From Prevotella sp. (GTDB lineage: Bacteria; Bacteroidota; Bacteroidia; Bacteroidales; Bacteroidaceae), in contig JAFTAR010000169.1 in assembly GCA_017455495.1 (NCBI GenBank), positions 1 to 33,416 on the forward strand: a stretch of 33,416 nt of DNA, read 5' to 3'. This document shows positions 8,637 through 16,654 of the stretch, piece by piece. The notes beneath the pieces were generated by a model. That model worked only from the letters and a program-made list of their open reading frames with translations, ran no database searches and was not told the origin of the DNA. Within the stretch, counting starts at the first letter, position 1; each line of letters begins with the position of its first letter. The position numbers were made by a program, and so were the translations under genes.

Positions 8637-9050
8637 ATGAGACAGATATTATTTTCCCTCTTGCTGGCGCTGTTGCTGCCCATGGCGGCGCAGGCACAGG
8701 ACGTGCGCGACGCAAACTACTCCATGATAGGCCGGGTGGATAGCGACGGCACGGTGCGCGACCGCAACTACTCAACGATAGGACGCATAGAAAGCGACGG
8801 CACAATAAGGAACCGCTACAACTCTACCGTGGGGCGCGTGGAGAGCGACGGAACTGTAAGAGACCGGAACAATTCTACCCTTGGGCGTATAGAGAGCGAC
8901 GGCACTGTGCGCGACCGCAACTACTCCACACTTGGCTACGTTAAGAGCGAGGGCACCGTGCGCGACTCAAGCTACCGCACACTGGGCTATGCCGTCAACG
9001 TGCCACAGAAGTACGCCGCAATTCTGTTCTTCTTTGACCTCCTGCGATGA
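8637..9050 (+). CDS. Exported tandem-repeat protein, 5-fold beta-flower type
   Basis: The product has 137 residues: a signal peptide (1 to about 20, ending MAAQA) and then a half repeat and five copies of a 17-residue unit of the form GRxESDGTVRDRNYSTL. It closes with a hydrophobic VPQKYAAILFFFDLLR tail. Such short GxI-SDGTVRD repeats are known from small Bacteroidota beta-flower proteins of unknown function. The repeats are also visible in DNA as 51-bp units from about 8710 to 8990. I chose the ATG at 8637 because it gives MRQILFSLLLALLL directly and leaves a usable leader after the promoter box. The last codons overlap the next gene's ATGATG. It is periplasmic or surface-located by signal; the role is unknown. 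Confidence 0.8.
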   Translation: MRQILFSLLLALLLPMAAQAQDVRDANYSMIGRVDSDGTVRDRNYSTIGRIESDGTIRNRYNSTVGRVESDGTVRDRNNSTLGRIESDGTVRDRNYSTLGYVKSEGTVRDSSYRTLGYAVNVPQKYAAILFFFDLLR

Positions 9051-10228
9051 TGGCACTCAGGCTGTTGTTGTCCATGATGCTGACAATGGCGGGCTGCCTC
9101 ATGGCTGCTGCACAGCAGCGGGTGGTGGTGGCCGATGCCGTCACACACCTTCCCATAACCCATGCTTCGCTCTACACCAATGACGGAGGCCACTTCCGCT
9201 CTGCCATGAGCAATGAGCAGGGAGTGGCTGTGGTGGCATTCCCCTTTCAGCGTCTCACGGTGAGCCATCTGAACTACGAGCGGAGAGTGGTGAGGCGGCT
9301 GGCCGACACTCTGTTTCTCACTCCCAAGTACCGCTCCACCGCCGAGGTGGTGATAACAAACCAGGAGCCGGAGTGGATCAGGAGGAAGCTGAAGCAGGTT
9401 GTTAGGCTGAAAGAGCAATACTATTTCACCACCCCCGACACACTTCTCTACGACTACCGCACTCAGAGCATGGGCACCAACAGCATCTACCGCTACCACC
9501 TTACTGGCTTGATGCGCCCAAGGAGCATTGTTGCCGGCAACTACGCAATAATGGCCGACACGAGCGACATAGTAGCCTCCGACAGCACACTGCTCACCGA
9601 TACCAACAACCTCCGGCGTATGCTCTACGAGGATTTTGTGGCCGAGCTTGACAACGCCTTCATCCGCTCCCACAAGTTTTTTGAGAATACCGACTTCAAC
9701 GGGGGCAACGGCAACGAAGTGGAACTGCGGTTCCGCTCAAAGCACAGCAACGATGACCGGGGCTGGATAATTCTGGACACAGCGCGCTGCATTGTGAGAC
9801 AGGCTTATCGTTTCACTGGCACCAAGACAAACTGCCGTGAGCGCATCAGCGCATTCATGTATGCTGCTGCAAGGCTCATGGGCTACCGCATAGACTCCTG
9901 GACCAGAGACTACCGGGTGGATTATCAGGAACGCACGGATGGTACGCTCTATCCGGCCATGGTGAATTACAAGATGTACTATGCTGGGCGCGACGGTGGT
10001 AGTGACAGTCAGGAACAGCAGTTCAACGAGCAGACGGGTGGGGGATTTCCCAACATGGAGGCCACGCTCAGCATTAGTCCATGCCCTGGCACAATGCCCG
10101 GCGACACCATTTGGCACGAGCTATGCCCCTCGTGGTACATAAAATATAACACTGAGGCCGACAGGCAGCGCGAGATTGAACTGTCCAATCTGCCGGCCAC
10201 TTTCACAATCTATTCCAGTGAGCAATAA
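9047..10228 (+). CDS. Exported protein with carboxypeptidase-regulatory-like N-terminal domain
   Basis: This 393-residue protein has a signal peptide (1 to about 22, ending LMAAAQ). A beta-sandwich segment of the CarboxypepD_reg type follows (about 24-105: VVVADAVTHLPITHASLYTND, then a glycine-poor loop and LTVSHLNYE). This fold often marks outer-membrane or periplasmic Bacteroidota proteins. The remaining about 280 residues, including DTLLYDYRTQSMGTNSIYRYHL and LGYRIDSWTRDYRVDYQ-like stretches, I do not recognise. The start overlaps the previous stop (ATGATGG at 9047), so the two exported proteins are probably translationally coupled and may act together. It has no TonB plug or barrel, so it is not itself a SusC-like receptor. 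Confidence 0.7.
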   Translation: MMALRLLLSMMLTMAGCLMAAAQQRVVVADAVTHLPITHASLYTNDGGHFRSAMSNEQGVAVVAFPFQRLTVSHLNYERRVVRRLADTLFLTPKYRSTAEVVITNQEPEWIRRKLKQVVRLKEQYYFTTPDTLLYDYRTQSMGTNSIYRYHLTGLMRPRSIVAGNYAIMADTSDIVASDSTLLTDTNNLRRMLYEDFVAELDNAFIRSHKFFENTDFNGGNGNEVELRFRSKHSNDDRGWIILDTARCIVRQAYRFTGTKTNCRERISAFMYAAARLMGYRIDSWTRDYRVDYQERTDGTLYPAMVNYKMYYAGRDGGSDSQEQQFNEQTGGGFPNMEATLSISPCPGTMPGDTIWHELCPSWYIKYNTEADRQREIELSNLPATFTIYSSEQ

Positions 10229-10241
10229 GAAGAACAACGAT

Positions 10242-10946
10242 ATGGATTTAAGCAATATAAAGGTAATAGCCTTCGATGCCGACGACACGCTCTGGGACTG
10301 CCAGGGCCATTTTGAACGTGTTATGCAGCAGCTCTACGACGAGCTTACACCTTGGACCGACCGCGAGACGGCAGCCTTGGAGCTGTTTGCCACAGAGCGC
10401 AAGAACATGCGCCTGCTGGGCTATGGCGTGAAGGCCTTCACGCTCTCCATGCTTGAGACGGCCATGAGGGTGAGTCGTGGTGAGATGGCGGTTGCAACGC
10501 TGAACGCCATTCTGCAGCAATGCTACGGTTTGTTGGAGTTTCCCTGTACGCCCCTTCCTGGTGTGGAAGCTGTGCTGAACCAGCTGAAAAACCTTGGGAG
10601 GTGGCGGCTCGTGGTGTTCACCAAGGGCGAACTGCTTGATCAGGAGCATAAGTTGGAGCGCTCCGGGTTGCAAGACTTCTTCAGTCACGTGGAGATAACG
10701 TCGGACAAAACCGAGACAGAGTTCCTGCAGTTGTGTCGCAAACTGAGCATTGCCCCCGACGAGATGCTCATGGTGGGCAACTCGCTAAAGAGCGACATTG
10801 CCCCTGCCCTCGGTATAGGCTGCAAGGCTGTCTACATTCCTTTTCATGTAACCTGGCAGTTGGAGCACCACGAGGAGTTTAAGCATAAGGACATGGTGCA
10901 GGTTGACTCGTTTGCAGAGTTGACAAAAATGCTGAGTGCAGGCTGA
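10242..10946 (+). CDS. HAD-superfamily hydrolase (probable phosphatase)
   Basis: The 234-residue cytoplasmic protein shows all four HAD motifs: DADDTLWD near residue 12 (DxDxT nucleophile and acid/base aspartates), VVFTKG (motif II), SDKTETEF with the motif III lysine, and MVGNSLKSDIAPALG (motif IV). A helical cap lies between motifs I and II, as in C1-cap phosphatases. The ATG at 10242 (MDLSNIKVIAFDADD) is chosen; the frame extends further upstream but would overlap the previous gene with a non-family sequence. It follows the exported protein by 13 bases. The substrate is unknown. Its TGA lies in the loop of a terminator hairpin. Confidence 0.9.
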   Translation: MDLSNIKVIAFDADDTLWDCQGHFERVMQQLYDELTPWTDRETAALELFATERKNMRLLGYGVKAFTLSMLETAMRVSRGEMAVATLNAILQQCYGLLEFPCTPLPGVEAVLNQLKNLGRWRLVVFTKGELLDQEHKLERSGLQDFFSHVEITSDKTETEFLQLCRKLSIAPDEMLMVGNSLKSDIAPALGIGCKAVYIPFHVTWQLEHHEEFKHKDMVQVDSFAELTKMLSAG

Positions 10947-10959
10947 TGGGCCTGCACTC
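10924..10959. terminator. Shared terminator between convergent HAD and htrA genes
   Basis: GAGTGCAGGC (10934-10943) and GCCTGCACTC (10950-10959) form a perfect 10-bp stem with loop TGATGG. On the minus strand the stem is followed by AGCATTTTTG, fitting Rho-independent termination of htrA. On the plus strand only a weak AAGCTTTA follows. The HAD stop codon is the first three loop bases. Confidence 0.75.
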
Positions 10960-10978
10960 AAGCTTTATGTGTCTATTC

Positions 10979-12490
10979 TTATTCAGACAGCTGTACTACG
11001 TAGTAGCCCTTCCTTCCGGTGGGCGATATGCCCTTTATGATGAGCACCGGCTCGGCCGACGTAGACACCTCGCTTACTATGTTCTGCAAGTCAACAATGG
11101 AGTGCATGGGCACATCGTTTACTCTCTGGATGATGAATCCGCGCTGCATGCCGGCATCCTTTATCTTGCCGTTCTTCACACGTATAATCTCCAGTCCGAA
11201 GTCAATGCCCAGCCTCTGCTTCAGCTCGTCTGACACTTCGCGGAAGTCGGCTCCAAGAGTGTCAAGGTCGGCATTGCGCACCACCTCGGTGTTGCCCTGC
11301 TCGTTGCGCAGAGTGATGTTCTTGGTGTGGCGGTGCTTGTTGTGCAGGTAGGTTATGCTGATGCGGTCGCCGGGGCGCTTCTGTGCTATGATGCCGCTCA
11401 GGTCGCCGAACTGTGTGACACGCTGTCCGTCCACCTCGATGATGACGTCGCCCTCTTCTATTCCAGCCTCATGGGCAGCGCTGTTCTCCACCACTTCGTT
11501 CACATAGATGCCCTCCGTGGTGCCGTAGTCTGGCTCGTTGCCCTGCTCCTTCTCCAAGTCAATCTGTGTTCTTACGTCGCGTCCGCTGATGCCGATCATG
11601 GCTCGCTGCACCACGCCGTATTCCTTCAGATCTCCCACAACCTTGTTCATCATGGCTGTGGGTATGGCAAATCCGTAGCCGATGTTGGTACCCGTCTGTG
11701 AATAGAGCATGGCGTTGATGCCCACCAGCTGTCCGTTGGTGTTAACCAAAGCTCCACCCGAGTTGCCGGCGTTGATGGCGGCATCGGTCTGTATGAAGCT
11801 CTCCACGCCGTTGGCTCCCAGTGTGCGGGCCTTGGCCGAGATGATGCCAGCGGTGACGGTGTTGTTCAGTCCCATGGGGTTGCCTATGGCCAACACCCAT
11901 TCGCCCACTCTCACCTCATCGCTGTTGGCAATCTCAATGGCGGGGAAGTTTCTGCCTTCTATCTTTATAAGTGCAAGGTCTGTGGTGCGGTCTGTTCCGA
12001 TGATGCGTGCCGAAAACTCACGGTTGTCGCTCAGGGTGACGGTAAGCTCGTCGGCTCCCTCCACCACGTGGTTGTTGGTCACAATATATCCGTCAGAGGA
12101 TATGATGACTCCGCTGCCTGCTCCCGTGCGGCGTGGTGTCTGCACCTGGCGCTGGCGGCTGCCGTTGCCGTTCTCACGCTGTCCGCGCCCGAAGAATCCG
12201 CCGAAGGGGTCCATGAAGAACTCCTCGAAGGGGTCTACCTGCACCTGCACGTTCTGCACTCTTGAGTTCTGCACGAACTTAATGTGTACCACAGATGGCA
12301 GGGCGTGCTCTGCGGCGTATGTAAGGTCTACCGGCTGTCCGGCAGGCGGTGCCGGAGCAGTCTGTGTCACTAATGCCGTGGCGGCACCTGCTGAATGGGT
12401 GGCGGCGTGGGTGTTGCTGAAGGCAGCCACCGCGAATACTATTGATACCAGGCTCATGGCCGGCACTGCGTAATTCCATAACTTTTTCAT
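10979..12490 (-). CDS. degP: HtrA/DegP-family periplasmic serine protease with two PDZ domains
   Basis: This protein degrades or refolds damaged envelope proteins. It is 503 residues, with a signal peptide (1 to about 29), then a Q/G/R-rich linker with DPFEEFFMDPFGGFFGRGQR (split around 86-104) as in other Do proteases. The trypsin-like domain has the catalytic triad H141 (TNNHVV), D171 (TTDLAL) and S244 (GNSGGAL). Two PDZ regions follow at about 300-400 and 415-503. It is transcribed alone from the promoter box at 12539-12546 and ends at the strong hairpin at 10934-10959. No residue of the active site is missing. Confidence 0.96.
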   Translation of the reverse strand: MKKLWNYAVPAMSLVSIVFAVAAFSNTHAATHSAGAATALVTQTAPAPPAGQPVDLTYAAEHALPSVVHIKFVQNSRVQNVQVQVDPFEEFFMDPFGGFFGRGQRENGNGSRQRQVQTPRRTGAGSGVIISSDGYIVTNNHVVEGADELTVTLSDNREFSARIIGTDRTTDLALIKIEGRNFPAIEIANSDEVRVGEWVLAIGNPMGLNNTVTAGIISAKARTLGANGVESFIQTDAAINAGNSGGALVNTNGQLVGINAMLYSQTGTNIGYGFAIPTAMMNKVVGDLKEYGVVQRAMIGISGRDVRTQIDLEKEQGNEPDYGTTEGIYVNEVVENSAAHEAGIEEGDVIIEVDGQRVTQFGDLSGIIAQKRPGDRISITYLHNKHRHTKNITLRNEQGNTEVVRNADLDTLGADFREVSDELKQRLGIDFGLEIIRVKNGKIKDAGMQRGFIIQRVNDVPMHSIVDLQNIVSEVSTSAEPVLIIKGISPTGRKGYYVVQLSE

Positions 12491-12538
12491 CTTTTTCCTT
12501 ATTTTGGTTGGTTACTTGTGTTATCGTGAATTGCAGTG

Positions 12539-12546
12539 CAAAATTA
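12539..12546 (-). promoter_or_regulatory. Promoter -7 box for htrA/degP
   Basis: The minus strand reads TAATTTTG, matching TAnnTTTG, 48 bases before the ATG, with a TTG about 22 bases further upstream. It lies in the 112-base gap after the ABC-F gene, so htrA has its own promoter. Confidence 0.55.
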
Positions 12547-12602
12547 AGGTCAAAAATCGGTAAACTGACAATTTGTCGGTATCTTTTCTTTCAATTTAAC
12601 AT

Positions 12603-14579
12603 TTAGTCGGCGCCGTTTAAACTCTGTTTATATTCAAGCTCTTCGCTTAACTTTTCCCAACGTTCCACCTCGGTGTCCAGTTGCTGCTGTACCTCGGTGT
12701 ATTCCGTCACCAGTTTCATGTTGGCAGCGTTCTCGGGCTTCATGAGCTGCTGGTCAAGCTCTTTCAGTCGCTGTTCCAGCTGGGCAATCTTCTTTTCCGA
12801 GTCCTCAACGGCGCGCTCGGCCTTGCGCAGGCTTTTCTGCTGCTCCTTGCGGGCGGCGTAGGAAGAAGAAGATCCTCCCTCCCTTGAAGAACCTCCCCCT
12901 TGCCCCTCCATTGTAGGGAGGGGAGAGGATGCATTTGTTGTCGTTTTTTTGTTCTGCCCCAATTCGTCAAGGTCGCTGATGCGCTTTGTCTGCAGGAAGT
13001 CGTAGATGCCGCCAATGTGCTCGCGCACCTTTCCTTGTCCGAACTCAAACACCTTGGTTACGAGGCCGTCAAGGAATTCGCGGTCGTGGCTCACTATGAT
13101 GGCCGTGCCGTCGAAAGCCCGTATGGCCTCCTTGAGCACGTCCTTCGAGGCCATGTCGAGGTGGTTTGTCGGCTCGTCGAGTATAAGCAGGTTCACGGGT
13201 TCCAGCAGCAGGCGTATCATGGCCAGGCGGCTGCGCTCGCCTCCGCTGAGCACCTTCACCTTCTTGTCGCTGTTCTCGCCTCCGAACATGAAGGCTCCCA
13301 GTATGTCGTTTATCTTTAGGCGAATGTCGCCCTTTGCCACGTTGTCAATGGTCTGGAACACGGTGAGGCTCTCATCAAGCAGCTGCGCCTGATTCTGCGC
13401 AAAGTAGCCTATCTGCACGTTGTGGCCTATCTTCAGGTTGCCGTCGAATGGAATCTCCCCCATGATGCACTTAACCAGCGTAGACTTTCCCTCTCCGTTC
13501 TTTCCCACGAAGGCCACTTTCTCGCCGCGTTTTATGGTCAGGTTCACGCGGTCGAACACCACGTGGGCATATTCCTTCCTCACCTCGTCGCAGATTACGG
13601 GGTAGTCGCCTGAGCGCAGGCAAGGGGGGAACTTCAGGTGCATGGCCGACGTGTCCACCTCGTCCACCTCTATGGGCACCATCTTTTCCAGCTGCCTTAT
13701 GCGCTGCTGCACCTGCACGGCCTTTGTGGGCTTATAGCGGAAGCGCTCTATGAAGTCGCGTATGTCGGCCATCTCCTTCCTCTGGTTCTCGTAGGCCCTG
13801 AGTTGCTGCTCGCGCCTTTCCTTTCTAAGCACCACATACTCGTCGTACTTCACGCGGTAGTCAACCACCTGCCCGCATGAAATCTCCAGCGTGCGGTTCG
13901 ACACATTATTAATAAACGCGCGGTCGTGGCTCACCAGCACCACAGCGCCGTTCCACGTGGCCAGCAGCTGCTCCAGCCATTGTATGGACTCGATGTCGAG
14001 GTGGTTTGTAGGCTCGTCGAGCAGCAGCAGGTCGGGGTGGCGCAGCAGAATTTTTGCCAGCTCAATCCTCATGCGCCAGCCACCGCTGAACTCGCATGTG
14101 GGGCGGTCGAAGTCGGAGCGCAGGACCCCGAGGCCTGTCAGAGTGCGCTCTAATGCCGCGTCCTGGCCGTTGGCTCCCATGAGCATGTATCGCTCGTGCT
14201 CCGAGCTGTATCGCTCCACCAGTTCCATGTATTCCGTGCTGTCATAGTCGGTGCGCTCGCTCATCTGCCGCTCCAGCTGTTCCACGTGCTGCTTCAGCCG
14301 CTCTATGTCGGCAAAGGCCTTCATGGCTTCCTGGCGCACGGTTGTCAGGTCCTGCAGGTTCATCACCTGTGGCAGGTAGCCTATGGTGATGTCGCCCTGC
14401 ATGTTCACGCTGCCGCTTGTTGGCTTCTGCTGTCCGCAGAGAATTTTCAGCATTGTCGACTTGCCGGCGCCGTTCTTTCCCACGAGGGCTATGCGGTCGT
14501 GCTGGTTTATCACGAAACTTGCGTCTGAGAATAGAGGCTTTACGCCAAACTCCACTTTAAGACCTTCTACGCTAATCAT
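12603..14579 (-). CDS. ABC-F family ATPase (ribosome-associated, Uup/EttA-like), with C-terminal coiled coil
   Basis: ABC-F proteins are soluble twin-ATPase proteins that bind the ribosomal E site. In this 658-residue protein the first cassette has Walker A GKNGAGKS (34-41), signature FSGGW (164-168) and LLLLDEPTNHLD (184-195). The second has GKNGEGKS (359-366), LSGGERS (444-450) and LLILDEPTNHLD (464-475). The inter-domain linker (about 240-300, YDEYVVLRKERREQQL onward) is the expected arm or P-site-tip region. A C-terminal coiled coil spans about 575-652. Between the last cassette and the coil, residues about 551-573 are a Ser/Gly/Pro-rich stretch encoded by a GC-rich palindromic element at 12903-12923. 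It lies 109 bases after rpmA, fitting a translation role. Confidence 0.93.
   Translation of the reverse strand: MISVEGLKVEFGVKPLFSDASFVINQHDRIALVGKNGAGKSTMLKILCGQQKPTSGSVNMQGDITIGYLPQVMNLQDLTTVRQEAMKAFADIERLKQHVEQLERQMSERTDYDSTEYMELVERYSSEHERYMLMGANGQDAALERTLTGLGVLRSDFDRPTCEFSGGWRMRIELAKILLRHPDLLLLDEPTNHLDIESIQWLEQLLATWNGAVVLVSHDRAFINNVSNRTLEISCGQVVDYRVKYDEYVVLRKERREQQLRAYENQRKEMADIRDFIERFRYKPTKAVQVQQRIRQLEKMVPIEVDEVDTSAMHLKFPPCLRSGDYPVICDEVRKEYAHVVFDRVNLTIKRGEKVAFVGKNGEGKSTLVKCIMGEIPFDGNLKIGHNVQIGYFAQNQAQLLDESLTVFQTIDNVAKGDIRLKINDILGAFMFGGENSDKKVKVLSGGERSRLAMIRLLLEPVNLLILDEPTNHLDMASKDVLKEAIRAFDGTAIIVSHDREFLDGLVTKVFEFGQGKVREHIGGIYDFLQTKRISDLDELGQNKKTTTNASSPLPTMEGQGGGSSREGGSSSSYAARKEQQKSLRKAERAVEDSEKKIAQLEQRLKELDQQLMKPENAANMKLVTEYTEVQQQLDTEVERWEKLSEELEYKQSLNGAD
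12903..12923. repeat. GC-rich inverted repeat in ABC-F linker (palindrome type B)
   Basis: CCCCTCC (12903-12909) and GGAGGGG (12917-12923) pair around a 7-base loop. Further pyrimidine-rich CCTCCC/CCTCCCCC runs lie on its left, at 12873-12902. The block is in frame and encodes the Ser/Pro/Gly-rich linker of the ABC-F protein. Confidence 0.65.
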
Positions 14580-14618
14580 TTATAAGTTGTCATTTAGGGC
14601 AAAGCCCGCTTACGCAGA

Positions 14619-14652
14619 CCCCCTCGAAACGAATGTGTTGGTTCCGAGGGGG
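14619..14652. repeat. Long inverted repeat between rpmA and ABC-F gene (palindrome type C)
   Basis: CCCCCTCG (14619-14626) and CGAGGGGG (14645-14652) form a perfect 8-bp stem. After one mismatch, three further AAC/GTT pairs extend it inward. There is no T-run after it in the minus direction (TCTGCG follows), so a classical terminator is doubtful; an attenuator or processing hairpin is possible. Its edges CAGACCCCC and AGGGGGCTG recur in the element at 15911-15941. Confidence 0.65.
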
Positions 14653-14688
14653 CTGGTGTTTGTTTGGAAGTAAGTTGTTGTTGTTTGT

Positions 14689-14952
14689 TTATGCCTTGGC
14701 TTCTGGTATTACCGACACCACACTTTTGTTGTGATAGCCGCGATGGAAGTTTACCGTACCGTCGATGAGGGCATATAGTGTGTCATCCTTGCCAATGGCC
14801 ACGCCATTGCCGGGATTGTGGTGTGTGCCGCGCTGCCTCACGATGATGTTGCCGGCCACTACCTTCTGTCCTCCCCAAATTTTCACGCCAAGTCGCTGTG
14901 CTGCGCTCTCGCGCCCGTTCTTAGAACTGCCTACACCTTTTTTATGTGCCAT
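14689..14952 (-). CDS. rpmA: 50S ribosomal protein L27
   Basis: L27 is a 23S rRNA-binding large-subunit protein near the peptidyl-transferase centre. The 87-residue product begins [16 protein letters not shown] and continues [12 protein letters not shown] with the family hallmark [12 protein letters not shown] (about 42-53). Length and sequence are normal. The start directly gives the mature-type N-terminus without the cleaved extension seen in Firmicutes. It follows rplU by 15 bases, the usual rplU-rpmA pair, and shares its promoter. Confidence 0.98.
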   Translation of the reverse strand: MAHKKGVGSSKNGRESAAQRLGVKIWGGQKVVAGNIIVRQRGTHHNPGNGVAIGKDDTLYALIDGTVNFHRGYHNKSVVSVIPEAKA

Positions 14953-14967
14953 AATTCGTTCCTCCTG

Positions 14968-15285
14968 TTAAGCGATTACTTGTTTAACTAATACCTGGGT
15001 GAACTGCTCACGGTGACCGTTCTTCTTGCGTGAGTCCTTGCGGCGCTTCATCTTGAAGACGATAACCTTGTCGCCCTTCACGAGCGGAGTCACCACTTCT
15101 ACTACTACTTTAGCTCCCTCTACGGTGGGGGCTCCTACCTTGACGGCGCCGTCTGCATCAATGAGCAGCACCTTGTCAAATTCAACAGTCTTGCCTTCTT
15201 CCACATCTTTCATGTGGTGCACGAAGAGCTTCTTGCCTTCTTCGGCCTTGAACTGCTGACCCTGGATTTCTACAATTGCGTACAT
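14968..15285 (-). CDS. rplU: 50S ribosomal protein L21
   Basis: L21 is a 23S rRNA-binding large-subunit protein. The ATG at 15285 gives [20 protein letters not shown], the standard family N-terminus; a longer frame to 15348 lies in the leader and is not used. The length is 105 residues. The basic segment [18 protein letters not shown] near residues 74-92 and the closing [10 protein letters not shown] fit the family. It is transcribed with rpmA from the promoter box at 15383-15390, through a leader of roughly 90 bases. Confidence 0.97.
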   Translation of the reverse strand: MYAIVEIQGQQFKAEEGKKLFVHHMKDVEEGKTVEFDKVLLIDADGAVKVGAPTVEGAKVVVEVVTPLVKGDKVIVFKMKRRKDSRKKNGHREQFTQVLVKQVIA

Positions 15286-15382
15286 TGCTTTTGTTTTTGT
15301 AACTGTGTTTAGGGGTTTTTCCGGGAGGCGGCATACGTCCGTACACACTTCACTTAGCCCCGTCGGACTCTAATTCGGGCTG

Positions 15383-15390
15383 CAAAGGTA
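15383..15390 (-). promoter_or_regulatory. Promoter -7 box for rplU-rpmA
   Basis: The minus strand reads TACCTTTG, 97 bases before the rplU ATG. The -33 region is A-rich and weak. Confidence 0.65.
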
Positions 15391-15471
15391 CTCATATTTT
15401 TTCTTTTACAGCCAGCATGGAAGCTTACTTAAATGCTATTTTAGTGTTATTTAACCTTTTTAATACACTTT

Positions 15472-15885
15472 TTACTCGTATGGAATCTGTGCGAGGGCAT
15501 CGGCCACCTTTTCCACGCCGTCCTGCAAGGGACCACTCACCATGGCTTTAAGCATGAAAGGTATGTCGGCCTTTACCGTTACCTTCATCTTCGAGTTGTT
15601 CTCGTCTACGGGCAGAACCTGTATCCAGAGGTTGAAGGGCATGGGGCTTTGCGCTGTCTCAAACTTCACGCACTTCGGCTCGTCGCGCTCCACTATGCGC
15701 AGGGTTATCTGCCCCACGGGAGGAACACTCACCGACACGGTGTCCTGGTCGAATGAGAAGTCCTGGATTTTGTCACTTGGCACGCGGTCGCGGACGCGGG
15801 CCAGATTGTTAAGGTCGCTGATGTTGCGGTAGACATTCTCCTGCGGATAGGGAATGTGCTTTATGCTGCTTTCGTACTTGCTCAT
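15472..15885 (-). CDS. SRPBCC (START-like) superfamily protein
   Basis: This 137-residue protein starts MSKYESSIKHIPYPQENVYRNISDL, a typical opening for SRPBCC/polyketide-cyclase-like proteins in which a first strand is followed by two short helices. The central strands (VSVSVPPVGQITLRIVERDEPKCVKF) and the long C-terminal helix (PLQDGVEKVADALAQIPYE) complete the helix-grip pattern. Such folds bind hydrophobic ligands in a central cavity; the ligand cannot be predicted. It starts 40 bases after the pyrE stop with no promoter box between, so it is probably cotranscribed with pyrE. Confidence 0.78.
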   Translation of the reverse strand: MSKYESSIKHIPYPQENVYRNISDLNNLARVRDRVPSDKIQDFSFDQDTVSVSVPPVGQITLRIVERDEPKCVKFETAQSPMPFNLWIQVLPVDENNSKMKVTVKADIPFMLKAMVSGPLQDGVEKVADALAQIPYE

Positions 15886-15910
15886 TGTTTATAGGTTTCT
15901 TTTGCCTGTT

Positions 15911-15941
15911 CAGACCCCCAACCCCCTAACTTAGGGGGCTG
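15911..15941. repeat. Palindromic element forming the pyrE stop codon (type C)
   Basis: CCCCCTAA (15922-15929), one base, and TTAGGGGG (15931-15938) form a perfect palindrome flanked by CAGACCCCC and GGGCTGA. The pyrE stop codon TAG is at 15928-15926 on the minus strand, within the left arm. The edges match the element at 14615-14654. Confidence 0.75.
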
Positions 15942-16567
15942 AGCCACTCTGATGGATTCTTTCTCCACTCGGCCAGCACAGGCTGGTCTTCGTCCTTTAT
16001 GTATCCAGTCTTAGCTGCCTCGCTCACAACGTGCTCATAGTCGCTAAGTGTGAGCAGTTTAACGCCCGCCTGGCGGAATGCCTCCTCGGCCACGGGGAAT
16101 CCGTAGGTGAACGATGCCACCATGCCTATCACCTCCACGCCGTAGTCGCGCAGTGCCTGGACAGCCTTCAGCGACGAGCCTCCGGTGCTAATCAGGTCTT
16201 CCACCACCACCACCTTGGCGCCTTTCTCTATCTCGCCTTCTATCTGGTTGCCCATACCGTGGTCTTTCGGCTTTGGCCTCACGTAGGAGAAGGGCAGGCC
16301 CAGCTGGTCGGCCACAAGTGCTCCCTGGGCTATGGCTCCTGTGGCAACGCCTGCCACGGCCTCGGCCTCGGGGAAGTTCTCCTGTATGAGGTGGCAAAGT
16401 TCCAGTTTTACGAACGAGCGTAACTGCGGGAAACTGAGCGTCTTGCGGTTGTCTGTGTAAATGGGCGACTTCCAGCCGCTGGCCCATGTGAACGGCTCTT
16501 TTGGCTGAAGCTTGACAGCCTTTACTTCGAGCAGTTTCTGGGCGAAGATTTTCTTTATATTTTCCAT
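15926..16567 (-). CDS. pyrE: Orotate phosphoribosyltransferase
   Basis: PyrE joins orotate and PRPP to orotidine monophosphate in pyrimidine synthesis. The 213-residue protein has the usual length, with WASGWKSPIYTDNRK (28-42), the PRPP-binding loop VVVVEDLISTGGSS (119-132) and the flexible-loop segment RPKPKDHGMGNQ (97-108). Its last residues (SEWLSPLS) and the TAG stop are written by a CCCCCTAA/TTAGGGGG palindrome, which may have replaced the original C-terminus. It has its own promoter box at 16587-16594 and is followed by the SRPBCC gene. Confidence 0.97.
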   Translation of the reverse strand: MENIKKIFAQKLLEVKAVKLQPKEPFTWASGWKSPIYTDNRKTLSFPQLRSFVKLELCHLIQENFPEAEAVAGVATGAIAQGALVADQLGLPFSYVRPKPKDHGMGNQIEGEIEKGAKVVVVEDLISTGGSSLKAVQALRDYGVEVIGMVASFTYGFPVAEEAFRQAGVKLLTLSDYEHVVSEAAKTGYIKDEDQPVLAEWRKNPSEWLSPLS

Positions 16568-16586
16568 TGTTGTCTGGTTTTTGCTG

Positions 16587-16594
16587 CAAAGTTA
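16587..16594 (-). promoter_or_regulatory. Promoter -7 box for pyrE
   Basis: The minus strand reads TAACTTTG, 19 bases before the pyrE ATG, in the 87-base gap after comF. The leader would be very short. Confidence 0.6.
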
Positions 16595-16654
16595 CGAAAA
16601 AGTAAGCTGTAGAATGCAGAAAGGCGGTAGTTATGTGCTTTGGCTTAACTTTTA

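Noticed and set aside
14619..14652. Terminator after rpmA
   Set aside because: A good stem is present, but no T-run follows on the transcribed strand, so I listed it as a repeat, not a terminator.
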